In this document: positions 25,876-34,979 of the stretch, piece by piece
How the letters are laid out: each line of letters opens with the position of its first letter
Numbering within the stretch: position 1 is the first letter of the stretch
NCBI RefSeq assembly: GCF_023101085.1
Contig: NZ_CP064703.1
Location: 2,666,001 to 2,730,000 of the forward strand
From: Bradyrhizobium sp. 170
GTDB lineage: Bacteria; Pseudomonadota; Alphaproteobacteria; Rhizobiales; Xanthobacteraceae
Length of the DNA stretch: 64,000 nucleotides
Direction of reading: 5' to 3'
Notes under the pieces: generated by a model
Database searches by the model: none
What the model was told of the DNA's origin: nothing
The model's input: the letters and a program-made list of their open reading frames with translations, nothing else
Program-made: the position numbers and the translations under genes

Positions 25876-25971
25876 TTGAGGTTTTGAAGAGGCAGAAAAG
25901 GCATAAGCTATCAACAACGCCACTGTTTAGCGGTGGGCTCAAAGAGCGGGCGCCGCTGAAGCTATCTTGGG

Positions 25972-26991
25972 TTAACCGGCTCTGCGGTGGCGCCCGCCGC
26001 GCCTTCCCGTGGCCGGTTTCGCCGCGCCGCTCCGGCGGGTAGACTTTGCCGGGCGGTTGGCGGCGACGCTTCGCCGGAGAGCGTCCATGAAGTTGACGAC
26101 GTTCTCGCGTGACGGCTTGACTGCAGGCGCCTGCGCGGGACGTTTCGCCTGCTTTCTGCGCTGGATGCGCACGAGGCGCTGCGATAGTGATCCTCCAGCA
26201 TAGCAGAATCGAAATCGGCTGACTTCGTCCGGATGATGTGCTGCGCGAGCTTCATCATTTCGGGCGGCAGCTTCATCTCTGGAATCTCGCTGAAATATTC
26301 CAACTCATTTCGGACCTCGTGTGCGAAGCGCAGCGTCACGCCGCGGAGGCCGCGGCCCGTCGGCTCAAGCAGAAACGGCCGCTCGCGTGAGGACAGCACC
26401 ACGCGCGCAAAGCCGACAACGGCCTCTCGGCTCATCGCATCTCGGATCACCGCAAACGATTCCTGACTGATCTCCTCGCGGGGCATGATGTAGTACGGCT
26501 TCTCGAAATATCGCGAGTCGATCTGCCCGGCGGGAAGGAAGTGCTCGATTTGGATTGTGCGCGTGTTCTGCGGCCGCGGGAAAGTGACGGCTTCCTCCTG
26601 CTCCTCGTCTTCATCATAGTCGGCCGCGCCCTCTTTGGCGGGCTCGTCGTGAAGGCTGGTGGGAACGGTTGGCGGGCTTTCACGGCGGGGCGGGGCGGCC
26701 AGTTCCGCCTCACCAGGCGCCGGGCGCTCGCGTCGCGCCCGCTCAAGGTCTCGGTCCTCGACCAGCAGAAATTCGTTCTCGCCGACTTCATAGCCGCGCG
26801 CCTTGTCGGCTGCGTCTGGCTTGGCCAGTAACGGAATCGATGAGTTTCTGTTTGAGGCGATGGCCTGTTGGCCGGTTGACCCGCCGGAAGGAGATCCGCT
26901 CGGCCGCCGAGATTGCGGAATAGAGCGCGATAGGACACGAGACGAAGGACAGCTTCAGATAGCCCTTCCAGTAGGGTCGGCACGCTGGCAC
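25972..26991 (-). pseudogene. Ku homologue with two frameshifts
   Basis: From GTG 26991 (ggag upstream) the text reads RPYWKGYLKLSFVSCPIALY to LIDSVTG, shifts phase near 26820, continues KARGYEVGENEFLLVEDRDL through FLPAGQIDSRYFEKPYYIMP and ARVVLSSRERPFLLEPTGRG to LEDHYR, shifts again near 26185, and ends VVNFMDALRRSVAANRPAKS with an arginine-rich tail. All of the Ku core and the C-terminal basic tail are present, so the gene is full length but broken twice. Divergent in orientation from the other Ku remnant at 18125-18795. Confidence 0.85.
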
Positions 26992-27729
26992 GGAAACTCC
27001 AACGCACAAAGGGTGCAAAAGCCAAGCCGATGGCCAAGGTCGCGGAGTCAACGGACGGTAGGGTCAGGAGTTCAGGGCGGCCTGTGTTCCACATCTCTGG
27101 CAGGAATGTTCCGATGGCCCTTGCGGAGATTCGAGCCCGCGGCTGCTACGCCCTATGCGCCATCGCTGATTAGCGAAGAAGATCATCGAGATTGCACAAA
27201 CCGACGTCCGAGATCCGGCTCAGATTTCCGCCCTCGCAATCAAGGAGATCGGCATCGAATAAGGCCTCTCACACCGGCTAACTACGGACCGCAACTGGAT
27301 GCGGGCGTCCCGCAGCAATGGGAACATCAAACTAGGAACTAGCCGCTTCATATGGAATTAAATCCATAGGCCAGTCACAAAGGAATGCTGGCCATGCACG
27401 GTCCCGCCGATAAACCTCCATGACCACCTCAAGGTGGGGCCGTGCTCCAAGTCGGAGAAACAGTGTATGGCCGAGCCGAGCAAAGAAGGAGGTTGAGGCG
27501 CGAGCGTATCAACTTCGCTGACTCTCTGTGACGCAATCGAGCGAGCCTATAGCGATCTGAGCAGCTCCCCAAGGAAGCCGCTTAAGATGAAGAAGTCTGC
27601 CGTTGCTCGTTCTGCTGAAGTGCGCCGCACTCTTGCGAAGCCGCAATTAACTCAGACGCTCCAGCGGACCCATTCCAGAAAGGCTCGATGCGAATAGAGA
27701 ACGGCATAGCCCTGACCTATTGAAAACGG
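26992..27729. other. Intergenic region with a large stem-loop
   Basis: About 740 bases. A short coding scrap at about 27166-27262 (plus strand, KKIIEIAQTDVRDPAQISAL to TAA) looks like the tail of a lost gene. A hairpin lies at 27396-27445. A 36-codon frame at 27587-27697 starting MKKSAVARSAEVRR is uncertain. Confidence 0.4.
27396..27445. repeat. gcacggtcccgcc hairpin
   Basis: Thirteen-base imperfect stem (27396-27408 with 27433-27445, two non-identical pairs). The same gcacggtccc core heads the stem-loop at 56118-56165. Confidence 0.5.
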
Positions 27730-28587
27730 ATGAGAACTTCAGAAGCAAGTGTGGAAAGGCGAAAATCATCTTCCAGGGACGTCTTGGCAGATGCAATCAA
27801 GCGGCGTCACGCGATTCTATTCGTTGGCGCCGGCGTCTCGATGGCTGTGGGGTTGCCGTCTTGGCAAAGCCTCGTCGATCACCTGCTGAAAGAGCTCGAC
27901 CTCAGTCCCGACGTGATCGATGGAATGAGCGACGGTTATCAACTGCTGGCCGAATTTTATCGCCTGAAGCAGGGTGGAATGGGTCCTTTACGAAGTTGGC
28001 TGGATCGAACTTGGAAAGTCGCTCCGGATCGCGTCGCCGAGTCGCAGCTTCATAAACTCATCGTCGAGCTCGACTTTCCAGCCATTTACACCACTAACTA
28101 TGACCGCAACCTCGAAACGGCGTTCGAAGTCCACAATAAACCTTACGCAAAGATCGCGAATGCGAAGCAGATGGCCGATGCTGCGGATGGCGTGACGCAT
28201 ATCATTAAGTATCATGGCGACTTCGACGACGATGCGTCGCTGGTTCTGACCGAGACCGATTTTCTTGACCGATTATCCTTCGACTCCCCTCTGGATATCA
28301 AGTTTCGCGCGGACGCCTTGGGTCGCACCATCCTGTTCATTGGATATAGCATGTCTGACCCCAACATCCGCCTGTTATTGCACGGCATTTGGCAGACTTG
28401 GGAAAGATCAGGTCACCGAGATCATCGTCCGCGCTCGTTTGTGTTCATGCCCTCATCGAACCCCGTGCAAGAGGCGATGCTCGCCCGCTGGGGAATTACG
28501 CTGTTGACGCCCGAAAGCGGAGCGTGCGCAGATGATGCGCTGGTGGCCTTCCTTGCAGATATCCATGCAAGAACCCGCCCTTCATGA
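27730..28587 (+). CDS. SIR2-like domain protein
   Basis: 285 residues. HAILFVGAGVSMAVGLPSWQ is the NAD-binding GAG loop; FPAIYTTNYDRNLETAF and THIIKYHGDFDDD carry the asparagine/aspartate and histidine of a sirtuin-type (SIR2_2) site; LFIGYSMSDPNIR closes the fold. Proteins of this kind hydrolyse NAD or ADP-ribosylate targets, and several are antiviral effectors, but a stand-alone SIR2-like gene without partner domain is not proof of defence. A fragment of a second copy is at 12251-12340. The neighbours are intergenic DNA and a membrane peptide gene. Confidence 0.8.
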   Translation: MRTSEASVERRKSSSRDVLADAIKRRHAILFVGAGVSMAVGLPSWQSLVDHLLKELDLSPDVIDGMSDGYQLLAEFYRLKQGGMGPLRSWLDRTWKVAPDRVAESQLHKLIVELDFPAIYTTNYDRNLETAFEVHNKPYAKIANAKQMADAADGVTHIIKYHGDFDDDASLVLTETDFLDRLSFDSPLDIKFRADALGRTILFIGYSMSDPNIRLLLHGIWQTWERSGHRDHRPRSFVFMPSSNPVQEAMLARWGITLLTPESGACADDALVAFLADIHARTRPS

Positions 28588-28776
28588 TCGCGAAGCCTGT
28601 TGGCTCCTGTCGCGCTCTCACCACCATCCGGTGGCCGCTGCCGCACGGAAAAATCATGCCCGCTGCCTGCGAGAGTCTTGGGAAGGCGGGCCAAGGCGGA
28701 GCAGCCACATAATTGTGGCCCGTCCGGTGGGGCCGTCGGACATCTATTCCTTGCCACCAGTTCTCGCCGTTTGCAG

Positions 28777-28860
28777 CTAACGCCAGAACAACGCGAGCAG
28801 CAGAATGACAGGAAGAGGAATGCCCAAGAGCCATAGCAGGGCGCCTCTGCCAAACGTCAT
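28777..28860 (-). CDS. 27-residue single-pass membrane peptide
   Basis: ATG 28860, with aagagga seven bases upstream, encodes MTFGRGALLWLLGIPLPVIL plus LLALFWR. A perfect EcfG-type promoter lies 36 bases upstream. Short, hydrophobic, stress-controlled; likely overlooked by automated annotation. Divergent from the membrane protein at 28987. Confidence 0.75.
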   Translation of the reverse strand: MTFGRGALLWLLGIPLPVILLLALFWR

Positions 28861-28895
28861 CGTCAACTCCTCTTTTAGGTCTCTCTAGGATTCTA

Positions 28896-28920
28896 AACGA
28901 AAAAGCGCATCGGCAGTTCC
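28896..28920 (-). promoter_or_regulatory. EcfG-type promoter for the 27-residue peptide
   Basis: Minus strand GGAAC (28920-28916), 16 bases, CGTT (28899-28896). Exact consensus. Confidence 0.8.
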
Positions 28921-28926
28921 CGAAAG

Positions 28927-28951
28927 GGAACAGAAGTTTGAACCCTGCGTT
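28927..28951 (+). promoter_or_regulatory. EcfG-type promoter for the 204-residue membrane protein
   Basis: GGAAC, 16 bases, CGTT on the plus strand, six bases from the divergent site. Exact consensus; 36 bases before the start codon. Confidence 0.8.
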
Positions 28952-28986
28952 TCCACCACAGTATTGTTGAACTGGAGGAGTTCATC

Positions 28987-29601
28987 ATGGCCTCGCGCAC
29001 AGTGCCTAATGCCTTTTTCGGTTGGACCTGGTCAGCCGTACTGGCGGGAGTATTTGCTTCGTTGGTTGTTCAAATCCTGTTGACGATGCTGGGGTTCGGC
29101 ATCGGTCTGCTCGCGATTGATGTCCCGACCGCTCAGGCCGCGCCTGCGGGCGCCAGCTGGGCCGCCTTCGTATGGTGGGCGGTATCGGGCATCATCGCCG
29201 CCTTTACGGGCGGCGCGGTCGCAGCTGCCAATTCGCCCGATCAGACGGGTCTCGGGCGAGTGGGACATGCCCTGGCCGCCTGGTCGGTCGCAACCGTGGT
29301 CGTAGTAGCGGCAGCGGCAATGATCCCGGCGTCCGCCACCAGCGTTGCCAGCAACTTGGTCGGCCCGTCATACGCGGCAAGCGCCCGCGTCGCGGCCTTG
29401 TCGGGTGTGCCGAACCGCGAAACCGTCGGCTCGGCTGCCCGGTCTCCGACGCAAGCGCAAATCGAAGAGGCGCGCAAACACTTCGCCTATGTGATGTTTG
29501 CAAGCTTCTGCGCGCTGCTGCTTGGCGCCGGCGCTGCCTATGCGGCCGGGATGGCCACCACAAGTCAGGCTGTCAAGGAAACGGCACGACCAGTTACGTA
29601 G
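28987..29601 (+). CDS. Alanine-rich multi-pass membrane protein
   Basis: 204 residues with hydrophobic segments near 15-45, 58-80, 94-112 and 168-190; the loop between the last two is alanine-serine rich. ggaggag lies seven bases before ATG 28987. Same overall layout as the 286-residue protein at 10956-11816, which is likewise next to a tiny membrane peptide. No function is known. Stress promoter directly upstream. Confidence 0.75.
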   Translation: MASRTVPNAFFGWTWSAVLAGVFASLVVQILLTMLGFGIGLLAIDVPTAQAAPAGASWAAFVWWAVSGIIAAFTGGAVAAANSPDQTGLGRVGHALAAWSVATVVVVAAAAMIPASATSVASNLVGPSYAASARVAALSGVPNRETVGSAARSPTQAQIEEARKHFAYVMFASFCALLLGAGAAYAAGMATTSQAVKETARPVT

Positions 29602-29672
29602 GAAAATTCGGGTCGCAGTTCGCCAACCGATGGAGCGCGGTCATTTTTCCGCGCCGGAGCGAGAGAACCAAC

Positions 29673-29903
29673 ATGCGCACGGAAATAAACGTTCTCGACA
29701 AGCCGATCGAGCGCATCAAAGACACCTGCGACCTCATGGGGATCGTCGGTGACTTTGAGCGGAGGCTTCCGGAACTCGAGACTTACCTTGAGGGCTTGGT
29801 TGCCGAAGGCGAAACCGATGAGGAGCGCTTGACCGTGAGCGGCCTTTCCTTCCTGAAGCGGAATTTTGGTCGGCAATCGTCCCAGGGAAGTGTCGCAGAA
29901 TAA
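29673..29903 (+). CDS. Small acidic hypothetical protein
   Basis: 76 residues from ATG 29673 (gagag upstream): MRTEINVLDKPIERIKDTCD, then DFERRLPELETYLEGLVAEG and LTVSGLSFLKRNFG. Mostly helical. Follows the membrane protein gene by 71 bases on the same strand and may share its stress promoter. No family recognised. Confidence 0.6.
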   Translation: MRTEINVLDKPIERIKDTCDLMGIVGDFERRLPELETYLEGLVAEGETDEERLTVSGLSFLKRNFGRQSSQGSVAE

Positions 29904-30049
29904 TCGGCGAGGCCATGCGTCGGATCATTGCGTGCGGTCATTTTGCATGGACTGATCAGCAGCAACTATTCGATGTCGATCGGCCACCTTGCGGGAGCGC
30001 GTCTGGGGCGCAAAGCCGATCGACAACGGGTGTTCTGCGTCGAGTTATC

Positions 30050-30561
30050 ATGAAGAATGATAGCTTTGCAGTGCACATAAGAATATGCAGACGCTCGGGT
30101 AAGAACAGTGGCAAGCTCACGAGTGTCAGGTTCGAACCGCGCAGACGGGACGGCGGTTGGCAATAGCGCAAGCGGGAGATCTACGATCACGGCAATTCGC
30201 CCGTCGTCCTGCGCCAGTCGAAATACCGTTCTAATCACCCGCCAACAGGGACGGCCTGGACCACTTTATAGAAGCATGTGCCGGCAAGCTCGACAGTGAG
30301 AATGCCGAGGCTCGAATCACGAAGCACCTAGATGGAAAGTCTACGTCAGCCCGCCACCGTGGTGGAGAAGATCACGTTCTTGCGCCTACTCAGCGGCGGA
30401 CAAGGTGTCCGAGTGCGACGGCCTGGCTGATGAGGGAGGAGATATGAAACCTGCTGCAGCAGGACGCAGCGATAGTTGCTGCCGGCGACATCATCGACGC
30501 CAAGACGGTCGTTTCTATCCAATTTCTGAGAGATCGAATTCGCGCCAAACCGCGGGTTTGA
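30050..30561 (+). pseudogene. NudK-type Nudix hydrolase, decayed
   Basis: Order-preserved pieces of the intact gene at 36516-37115: GKLTSVRFEPRRRDGGWQ, TAG, RKREIYDHGNSPVVL; then HFIEACAGKLDSENAEARI; AYSAADKVSECDGLADEGGD; and AAGDIIDAKTVVSIQFLRDR ending RVT-stop at 30559-30561. At least one nonsense codon and several shifts separate them, and the Nudix glutamates are lost. Confidence 0.75.
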
Positions 30562-30616
30562 AGATTTCGGCCATCCATCGTGCCGTCAAACTAATCAAAT
30601 GAGAGCAGTCCGGCGC

Positions 30617-30829
30617 TTAAGTGCATGACTTCCGCTCAACTGCCATAATGCGCCAAGCTTCGTCCTTGAGTTCGTCGAGCTGATAGTCATCGCCGGTCTC
30701 AAGAGTTAAACGACCCGGTTCGCAACAGACGACGTCTTTGTCTCCCATCCAAAACGTTGCGCCAGTCGGACCGTGCGTAAGCTTGTCGCCATTCAATACG
30801 AATTGCTCTGCTGTCACTTGCATATGCAT
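30617..30829 (-). CDS. Small hypothetical protein
   Basis: 70 residues: MHMQVTAEQFVLNGDKLTHG, ATFWMGDKDVVCCEPGRLTL, then an acidic helix DELKDEAWRIMAVERKS. A second in-frame ATG is two codons on. Weak ribosome site. Composition is coding-like. No family recognised. Confidence 0.5.
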   Translation of the reverse strand: MHMQVTAEQFVLNGDKLTHGPTGATFWMGDKDVVCCEPGRLTLETGDDYQLDELKDEAWRIMAVERKSCT

Positions 30830-31496
30830 GTTGCCACACCCTTACTCGAACATCCATTTCCACAACGCCGGACATGCAATCTCGTTGCAGGCCGTGGAAG
30901 GTGTCTTGGCAGGAACGTGATCGGCCTCCCGTATAGGAGAGCGCAAAGTGCCCAACAGCGGCGGCAAAAAGCCATGATCAACGCGCAGAGGGACGCCTGC
31001 GTAACCCCGAGGTGGCCTCCAGCGTCGTCGGCGCAAAGAGCTAGAGCCTTTCATGGAGTTAGTATAGGCGACGCCAGACGCCACGAGATTCCTACGCCAT
31101 CGGACGTAAATCGTTCCTAACGATTGTGCCAACTGGCCGGGGAGCCGGGGCATTGGCGGAATGGCTGCAAATGGTTGTATCAGCTGCAGCCGATGATCAA
31201 CAGCGAGTGATGTGGGACGTCCCCAAACTCACCTGATAGAGGTCCGGCTTCAATGGCGGGTCACCGCCACTTGCGGGAGCAACGTGTCCCAGGTGGCATC
31301 GAGACGCCGCCGCCGGAACACTTCTGAGACACACGCTGGATCATTCGGAGATGATGGTCCCTGGTTTGAGAGCGGCGCAATTCCCTGACCTGCGTACTAG
31401 CATCTCTCGTCTAGGTTCCAATGGAGGCGCGACGAGACAGTTGGCAACCGCAGGGGCGGCAGTCGCGTTGAATGTTGGGCAACGCAGGAGGATGCC
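30830..31496. other. Intergenic stretch, no gene recognised
   Basis: About 670 bases with only short frames of poor composition. The aggagg ribosome site of the next gene is at its right end. Confidence 0.4.
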
Positions 31497-31937
31497 ATGC
31501 CGCGCAAGTCGATCTGGAGCCGCTACGGCTTTCTTTGGGTTACGCTCTCGCTCTTCCTGATCAGTTTGTCAGGCCACTGGATCTTTGGATGGGTTGCATT
31601 TGTGCGCGAGCAGCAAGACCACAGCGCAACCATTGAATTCAGCGGCTATTTCATCCAAATGATGAGAGACACGCTTGAGAACTGGCAGTCGGAATTTCTG
31701 CAGTTGCTCTGGCAGGTCGCAGGACTCGCGATACTGTTGCACGTTGGGTCACCGCAGTCGAAAGAAGGCGATGATCGCATGGAAGCGAAAATCGATGCGA
31801 TCCTGCTGGCTGTTGATTCCAAGAAAGCGGAGGCGGTCCTTAAGGAAATTGATGACGCCTATGAAGGTCGCCACACCGATAGGCACTTCGTCGAATCGCT
31901 GGAAAAGAACGGACGAACCAAACGGAGGAGAGATTAG
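31497..31937 (+). CDS. Membrane protein, DUF6766-like
   Basis: 146 residues: a hydrophobic helix at about 10-32 (FLWVTLSLFLISLSGHWIFG), a short amphipathic region, a second helix at about 67-83 (FLQLLWQVAGLAILLHVGSP), and a charged cytoplasmic tail ending KNGRTKRRRD. Layout fits two-helix DUF6766-type proteins; the family name is from memory. aggagg precedes ATG 31497. Its stop overlaps the stop of the convergent gene by four bases. Confidence 0.7.
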   Translation: MPRKSIWSRYGFLWVTLSLFLISLSGHWIFGWVAFVREQQDHSATIEFSGYFIQMMRDTLENWQSEFLQLLWQVAGLAILLHVGSPQSKEGDDRMEAKIDAILLAVDSKKAEAVLKEIDDAYEGRHTDRHFVESLEKNGRTKRRRD

Positions 31938-32416
31938 TCCCAATAGGGGATGGCAGGACGGGCGATCATGAGCCAGAAGATGATGAGTATGGCGGCGAAC
32001 GCGGGAAAACCGAAGGCGAACCACCAACGGAAAAGACGCGTGTACTCGTAGGGTAGCGATGAGTTTGACTTGACGGCGCGGATGGCAAGATCCCGCATGC
32101 GCATCTGCATCCACACCACCGGCAACCAGAAAGCGCCAGTCACTACATAGAGCAGAATGGAAGCTGCGATCCATCCATCCCCGAGAGAATAGCCGCTCAA
32201 CCAGGCGAGCCAGACCCCCGTAATTGGCTGAAGAACAATGGCAGTCGCGGTAAACAGGAAATCAGCCAGTACTACGGTCCGCGCAACGCCGGCCACTTCA
32301 CGCGGCTCGCCCCGCAGATGCGCCACAAGCAGAAAGAAGGCGATGCCGGCGCCGGTGCCGAGGAGGACGGCCGCGCCGATGACGTGTACCGTCTTGAGGA
32401 GGAAGTAAAATGTCAC
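31934..32416 (-). CDS. DUF2269-type membrane protein
   Basis: 160 residues with four hydrophobic segments (FYFLLKTVHVIGAAVLLGTG; a segment near 45-65; WIAASILLYVVTGAFWLPVV; FAFGFPAFAAILIIFWLM). Starts at GTG 32416, which overlaps the TGA of the upstream epimerase gene (GTGA). The N-terminal K-x-x-H-V-x-G-A pattern is typical of DUF2269. Last gene of an operon running from about 34.6 kb. Function unknown. Confidence 0.75.
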   Translation of the reverse strand: MTFYFLLKTVHVIGAAVLLGTGAGIAFFLLVAHLRGEPREVAGVARTVVLADFLFTATAIVLQPITGVWLAWLSGYSLGDGWIAASILLYVVTGAFWLPVVWMQMRMRDLAIRAVKSNSSLPYEYTRLFRWWFAFGFPAFAAILIIFWLMIARPAIPYWD

Positions 32417-33687
32417 CGGTCCTCCCGGATCGCCATCGCCACCAAATTGAGCATCAGCACCGGCCAGATCTTGAGCATGGGACCGAGCGGGTCGCTCCAC
32501 AATCGCGGGACCAGGGCCGTCCCTATCACGATGTACGCTAACGAGATGATAAGCGCAGCCCACAAGCCATAACGGCTTAACGGCCGCGAAAGGATGGCCA
32601 GGCCAATGACGATATCGGCGAGGGCTCCTGCGGTAACGGTGAGGGCAGCGAAGTTTCCTTCCAGCCCGCCTTCCTGGAGCAAGGACATGCCGTGGTTCCA
32701 GCCCGGACCGAGCGAAATGACGCCGGTGACGATCCAGAACAGGCCGAAGACGCCGAATATGAGTGGTTTCAGTGAATACAGCCGCGCAAACCAACGCTCC
32801 TGAACTGACGCGGGTTCGCTTGCGAGCGCGACTTCAACATCGCGCGGTGCGATTCCTGTCTCACGACGCCAAGGCTCCGGATCGCCGGTGGCACCGCGTC
32901 GCATTTCGGCTTGGGCTGTCGTGTTGATGGGTGTTCGCCAGCCGAATGTCTGGGCGACGTTCCCCACTAGATAAAAGGACGAGGCAGCCCATAAAGGCAG
33001 CTTCAAAGGGCGAGCGGGTCGCCATCGCAGCCAGCGGCGGAAGAGAGCAACTGCATCGCTGAAAGTCATCTGCAGTGGCCCGGGCAAATCCAGCGCGATA
33101 CGCGAGGGGGCGTTGGGTCTCGTGAAAAAGGCGATAGTCTCGACAACATCGTCCAGATGCACTGGTTGAATGAGCGCCGTGTCGGGCATGACTGGCAGAA
33201 TCGGCAACGACGCAAGGCCACGCAACAAAGCGCTGCCCCCGTAGGCGCCTCTGCCGATCACAACGGAGGGACGCAGAACAACCCAATCGAGGTCGCGTGA
33301 CGTCAGTGCCGCTTCGCCCTCCCGCTTAGTGCGCGAGAAGACGCTCGGGGTATCACGATTTGCGCCAATGGCGGAAAGAAGGATGACGCGGCGGATGCCC
33401 TCCGATTCGCAAGCGGCGTAAAGCGCGCCGCTGCCCGAGATATGAACGCCATGCATATCCTGCCCTTGCAGCGCTCCCGCTGCATTGATAACTGCGTCGA
33501 TGCCTTTGAGAATTGGTTTCCAGTTGGCAGGGTCCGTCGTCTGAGCAAGGTCGACGGCTACGTGACGCACCCCGCGCAGCCCCGTCGGGGAGCGCGACAC
33601 CGATATGCACTCGTGCCCCTCGACGGAAAGCCGTGCGTGAATAGCAGATCCAATGAAACCCGTGCCACCAACGATCAGGATGCGCAT
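32413..33687 (-). CDS. NAD(P)-binding epimerase-like protein with C-terminal DoxX-like membrane domain
   Basis: 424 residues. Residues 1-300 are an extended SDR: ILIVGGTGFIGSAIHARL (Rossmann loop), VAVDLAQ, INAAGAL, VILLSAIGA and RPSVVIG. Residues 310-424 add four hydrophobic helices (ISLGPGWNHGM loop, then LADIVIGLAILSRPLSRYGL) like DoxX or DUF4345. This fusion is known in proteobacteria as a membrane-tethered sugar- or quinone-related reductase, substrate unknown. It starts four bases after the membrane protein gene upstream and overlaps the one downstream. Confidence 0.8.
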   Translation of the reverse strand: MRILIVGGTGFIGSAIHARLSVEGHECISVSRSPTGLRGVRHVAVDLAQTTDPANWKPILKGIDAVINAAGALQGQDMHGVHISGSGALYAACESEGIRRVILLSAIGANRDTPSVFSRTKREGEAALTSRDLDWVVLRPSVVIGRGAYGGSALLRGLASLPILPVMPDTALIQPVHLDDVVETIAFFTRPNAPSRIALDLPGPLQMTFSDAVALFRRWLRWRPARPLKLPLWAASSFYLVGNVAQTFGWRTPINTTAQAEMRRGATGDPEPWRRETGIAPRDVEVALASEPASVQERWFARLYSLKPLIFGVFGLFWIVTGVISLGPGWNHGMSLLQEGGLEGNFAALTVTAGALADIVIGLAILSRPLSRYGLWAALIISLAYIVIGTALVPRLWSDPLGPMLKIWPVLMLNLVAMAIREDR

Positions 33688-33690
33688 AGA

Positions 33691-34248
33691 TTATTCCTGT
33701 GCTGGCTGGTTCCGGTGACGCAGACCGCGGATCAACTCCTCCAGGTAGGGCAAAACTTCGAGGAGCGCGGTCAAGACCAGCATCGTGAAGATGTAAGGGA
33801 TGGGTAGCGGTTGCTGCTTCAGCGTGAATGAAAAATCCGGCATACCAATGCCGAACAATGCTGCGAAGGCTGGCCAGTGAAGTGCAATCACCAGCAGCAA
33901 GCCCGTTAGGGGAAGCATTTCGAGAACGCTGTGGACGTGCTGTTCGGCCGGCTGGATCTCGCGCATTGCCGATGCGTAGCGGACATCCCAAATGGCAGTC
34001 GCTTCATGAAGAATCAGAAACACGATCATAATCAGAATAACGCCCGATGTAATTTCAAAGAAAAGCGCAGCCAGCACCGGAATAGCCATTTCGCCGAACT
34101 GAAGAAGGTGCAGGATCGACTCTCTCCATCCGCTCGTCTTTTCGATATGGGCGGCGCGATGACAGAGATAATCGGCAAAGCCGGCGGCAAGCCAAAGCGG
34201 CAGCACGAAATACATTAACGTTCCCCGCAGAACCTCGTCAGGCCCCAT
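33691..34248 (-). CDS. Multi-pass membrane protein, 185 residues
   Basis: Starts MGPDEVLRGTLMYFVLPLWL at ATG 34248 with cacaggagg upstream; about five membrane helices with a central FGEMAIPVLAALFFEITSG and a histidine-rich loop (REIQPAEQHVHSVLEMLP). Histidines at positions like HRAAHIEKTSGWRES and LHEATAIWDVRYA could bind metal. Second gene of the four-gene operon. No family recognised. Confidence 0.7.
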   Translation of the reverse strand: MGPDEVLRGTLMYFVLPLWLAAGFADYLCHRAAHIEKTSGWRESILHLLQFGEMAIPVLAALFFEITSGVILIMIVFLILHEATAIWDVRYASAMREIQPAEQHVHSVLEMLPLTGLLLVIALHWPAFAALFGIGMPDFSFTLKQQPLPIPYIFTMLVLTALLEVLPYLEELIRGLRHRNQPAQE

Positions 34249-34249
34249 G

Positions 34250-34615
34250 TCACACCTCCTGTGCAACGCGTCTGGACGGATAAATCGGCAGCCGCCACAA
34301 ACGTTCCTCTGGAGGGCCACCTCCAATCTTCGCCCTGCGGACCGCTTCGAATCCGTAACCAGGTGATCGCTCGTGCAACATTAGATCGCGAGTAGTGGTT
34401 GTTGCCGTGGTCGAATTGAAATTTGCAACCGTTGATTTCGGCCCTCTTGACGGGCAGCGTAACCGGGTGGTTTCGACGCCCGCGCTCGCTGCATTGGCGA
34501 AAGCGGAAGCAAAACGTGCTATGCAACCTACGAGTTCGAGCAGCTGTTGGTCCCACGCCGAGAGTGCAGGCAGTTTTGCTGGGTCGACCTTGCGTACGAG
34601 GACAGGTCTCGGCAT
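34250..34615 (-). CDS. Hypothetical protein, 121 residues
   Basis: Starts MPRPVLVRKVDPAKLPALSA; ends HERSPGYGFEAVRRAKIGGG ... LPIYPSRRVAQEV. Its TGA directly precedes the ATG of the next gene (TGACATG) and its C-terminal codons contain that gene's ribosome-binding site, suggesting coupling. The middle is alanine- and threonine-rich. No family recognised; coding status is likely but not certain. Confidence 0.5.
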   Translation of the reverse strand: MPRPVLVRKVDPAKLPALSAWDQQLLELVGCIARFASAFANAASAGVETTRLRCPSRGPKSTVANFNSTTATTTTRDLMLHERSPGYGFEAVRRAKIGGGPPEERLWRLPIYPSRRVAQEV

Positions 34616-34979
34616 CAGCCCCGTTCTGGGCGCTGCTTTTGAGGTATGGTTGGTGTTCCATCCGCTCCGGTCATCAATCGACTATCGCGACTCCGCTGCG
34701 ATGTCGGCAATCGCAGGGATCGTGGATTACTGAACAACTCCAAAGCGTCTAACGCCAGGTTGGGAGTTGATCTTGACCGAACAATCGATGTTTTGCGAGC
34801 TTGGCCCTCGCCGCGGGAGCCTTGATATCGCGGCAGGGGGCGCCCGAACCCCAATATCTAACGCGACAAAGGGCGCTTCAGATCGAAGTATGATTGCTTT
34901 GCCATTTGTCTAGGAACCGTTTCGACCGCACAGCTTTATCATCGTCAGGCCGCTCGCGGTGTAAGGTGTGGGAGGCTGT
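34616..34979. other. Intergenic stretch, no gene recognised
   Basis: About 360 bases between divergent genes, with no clear promoter. A GGAAC box at 34913-34917 has CTTT at the -10 position, so it is at best a weak stress-sigma site for the HAD gene. Confidence 0.4.
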
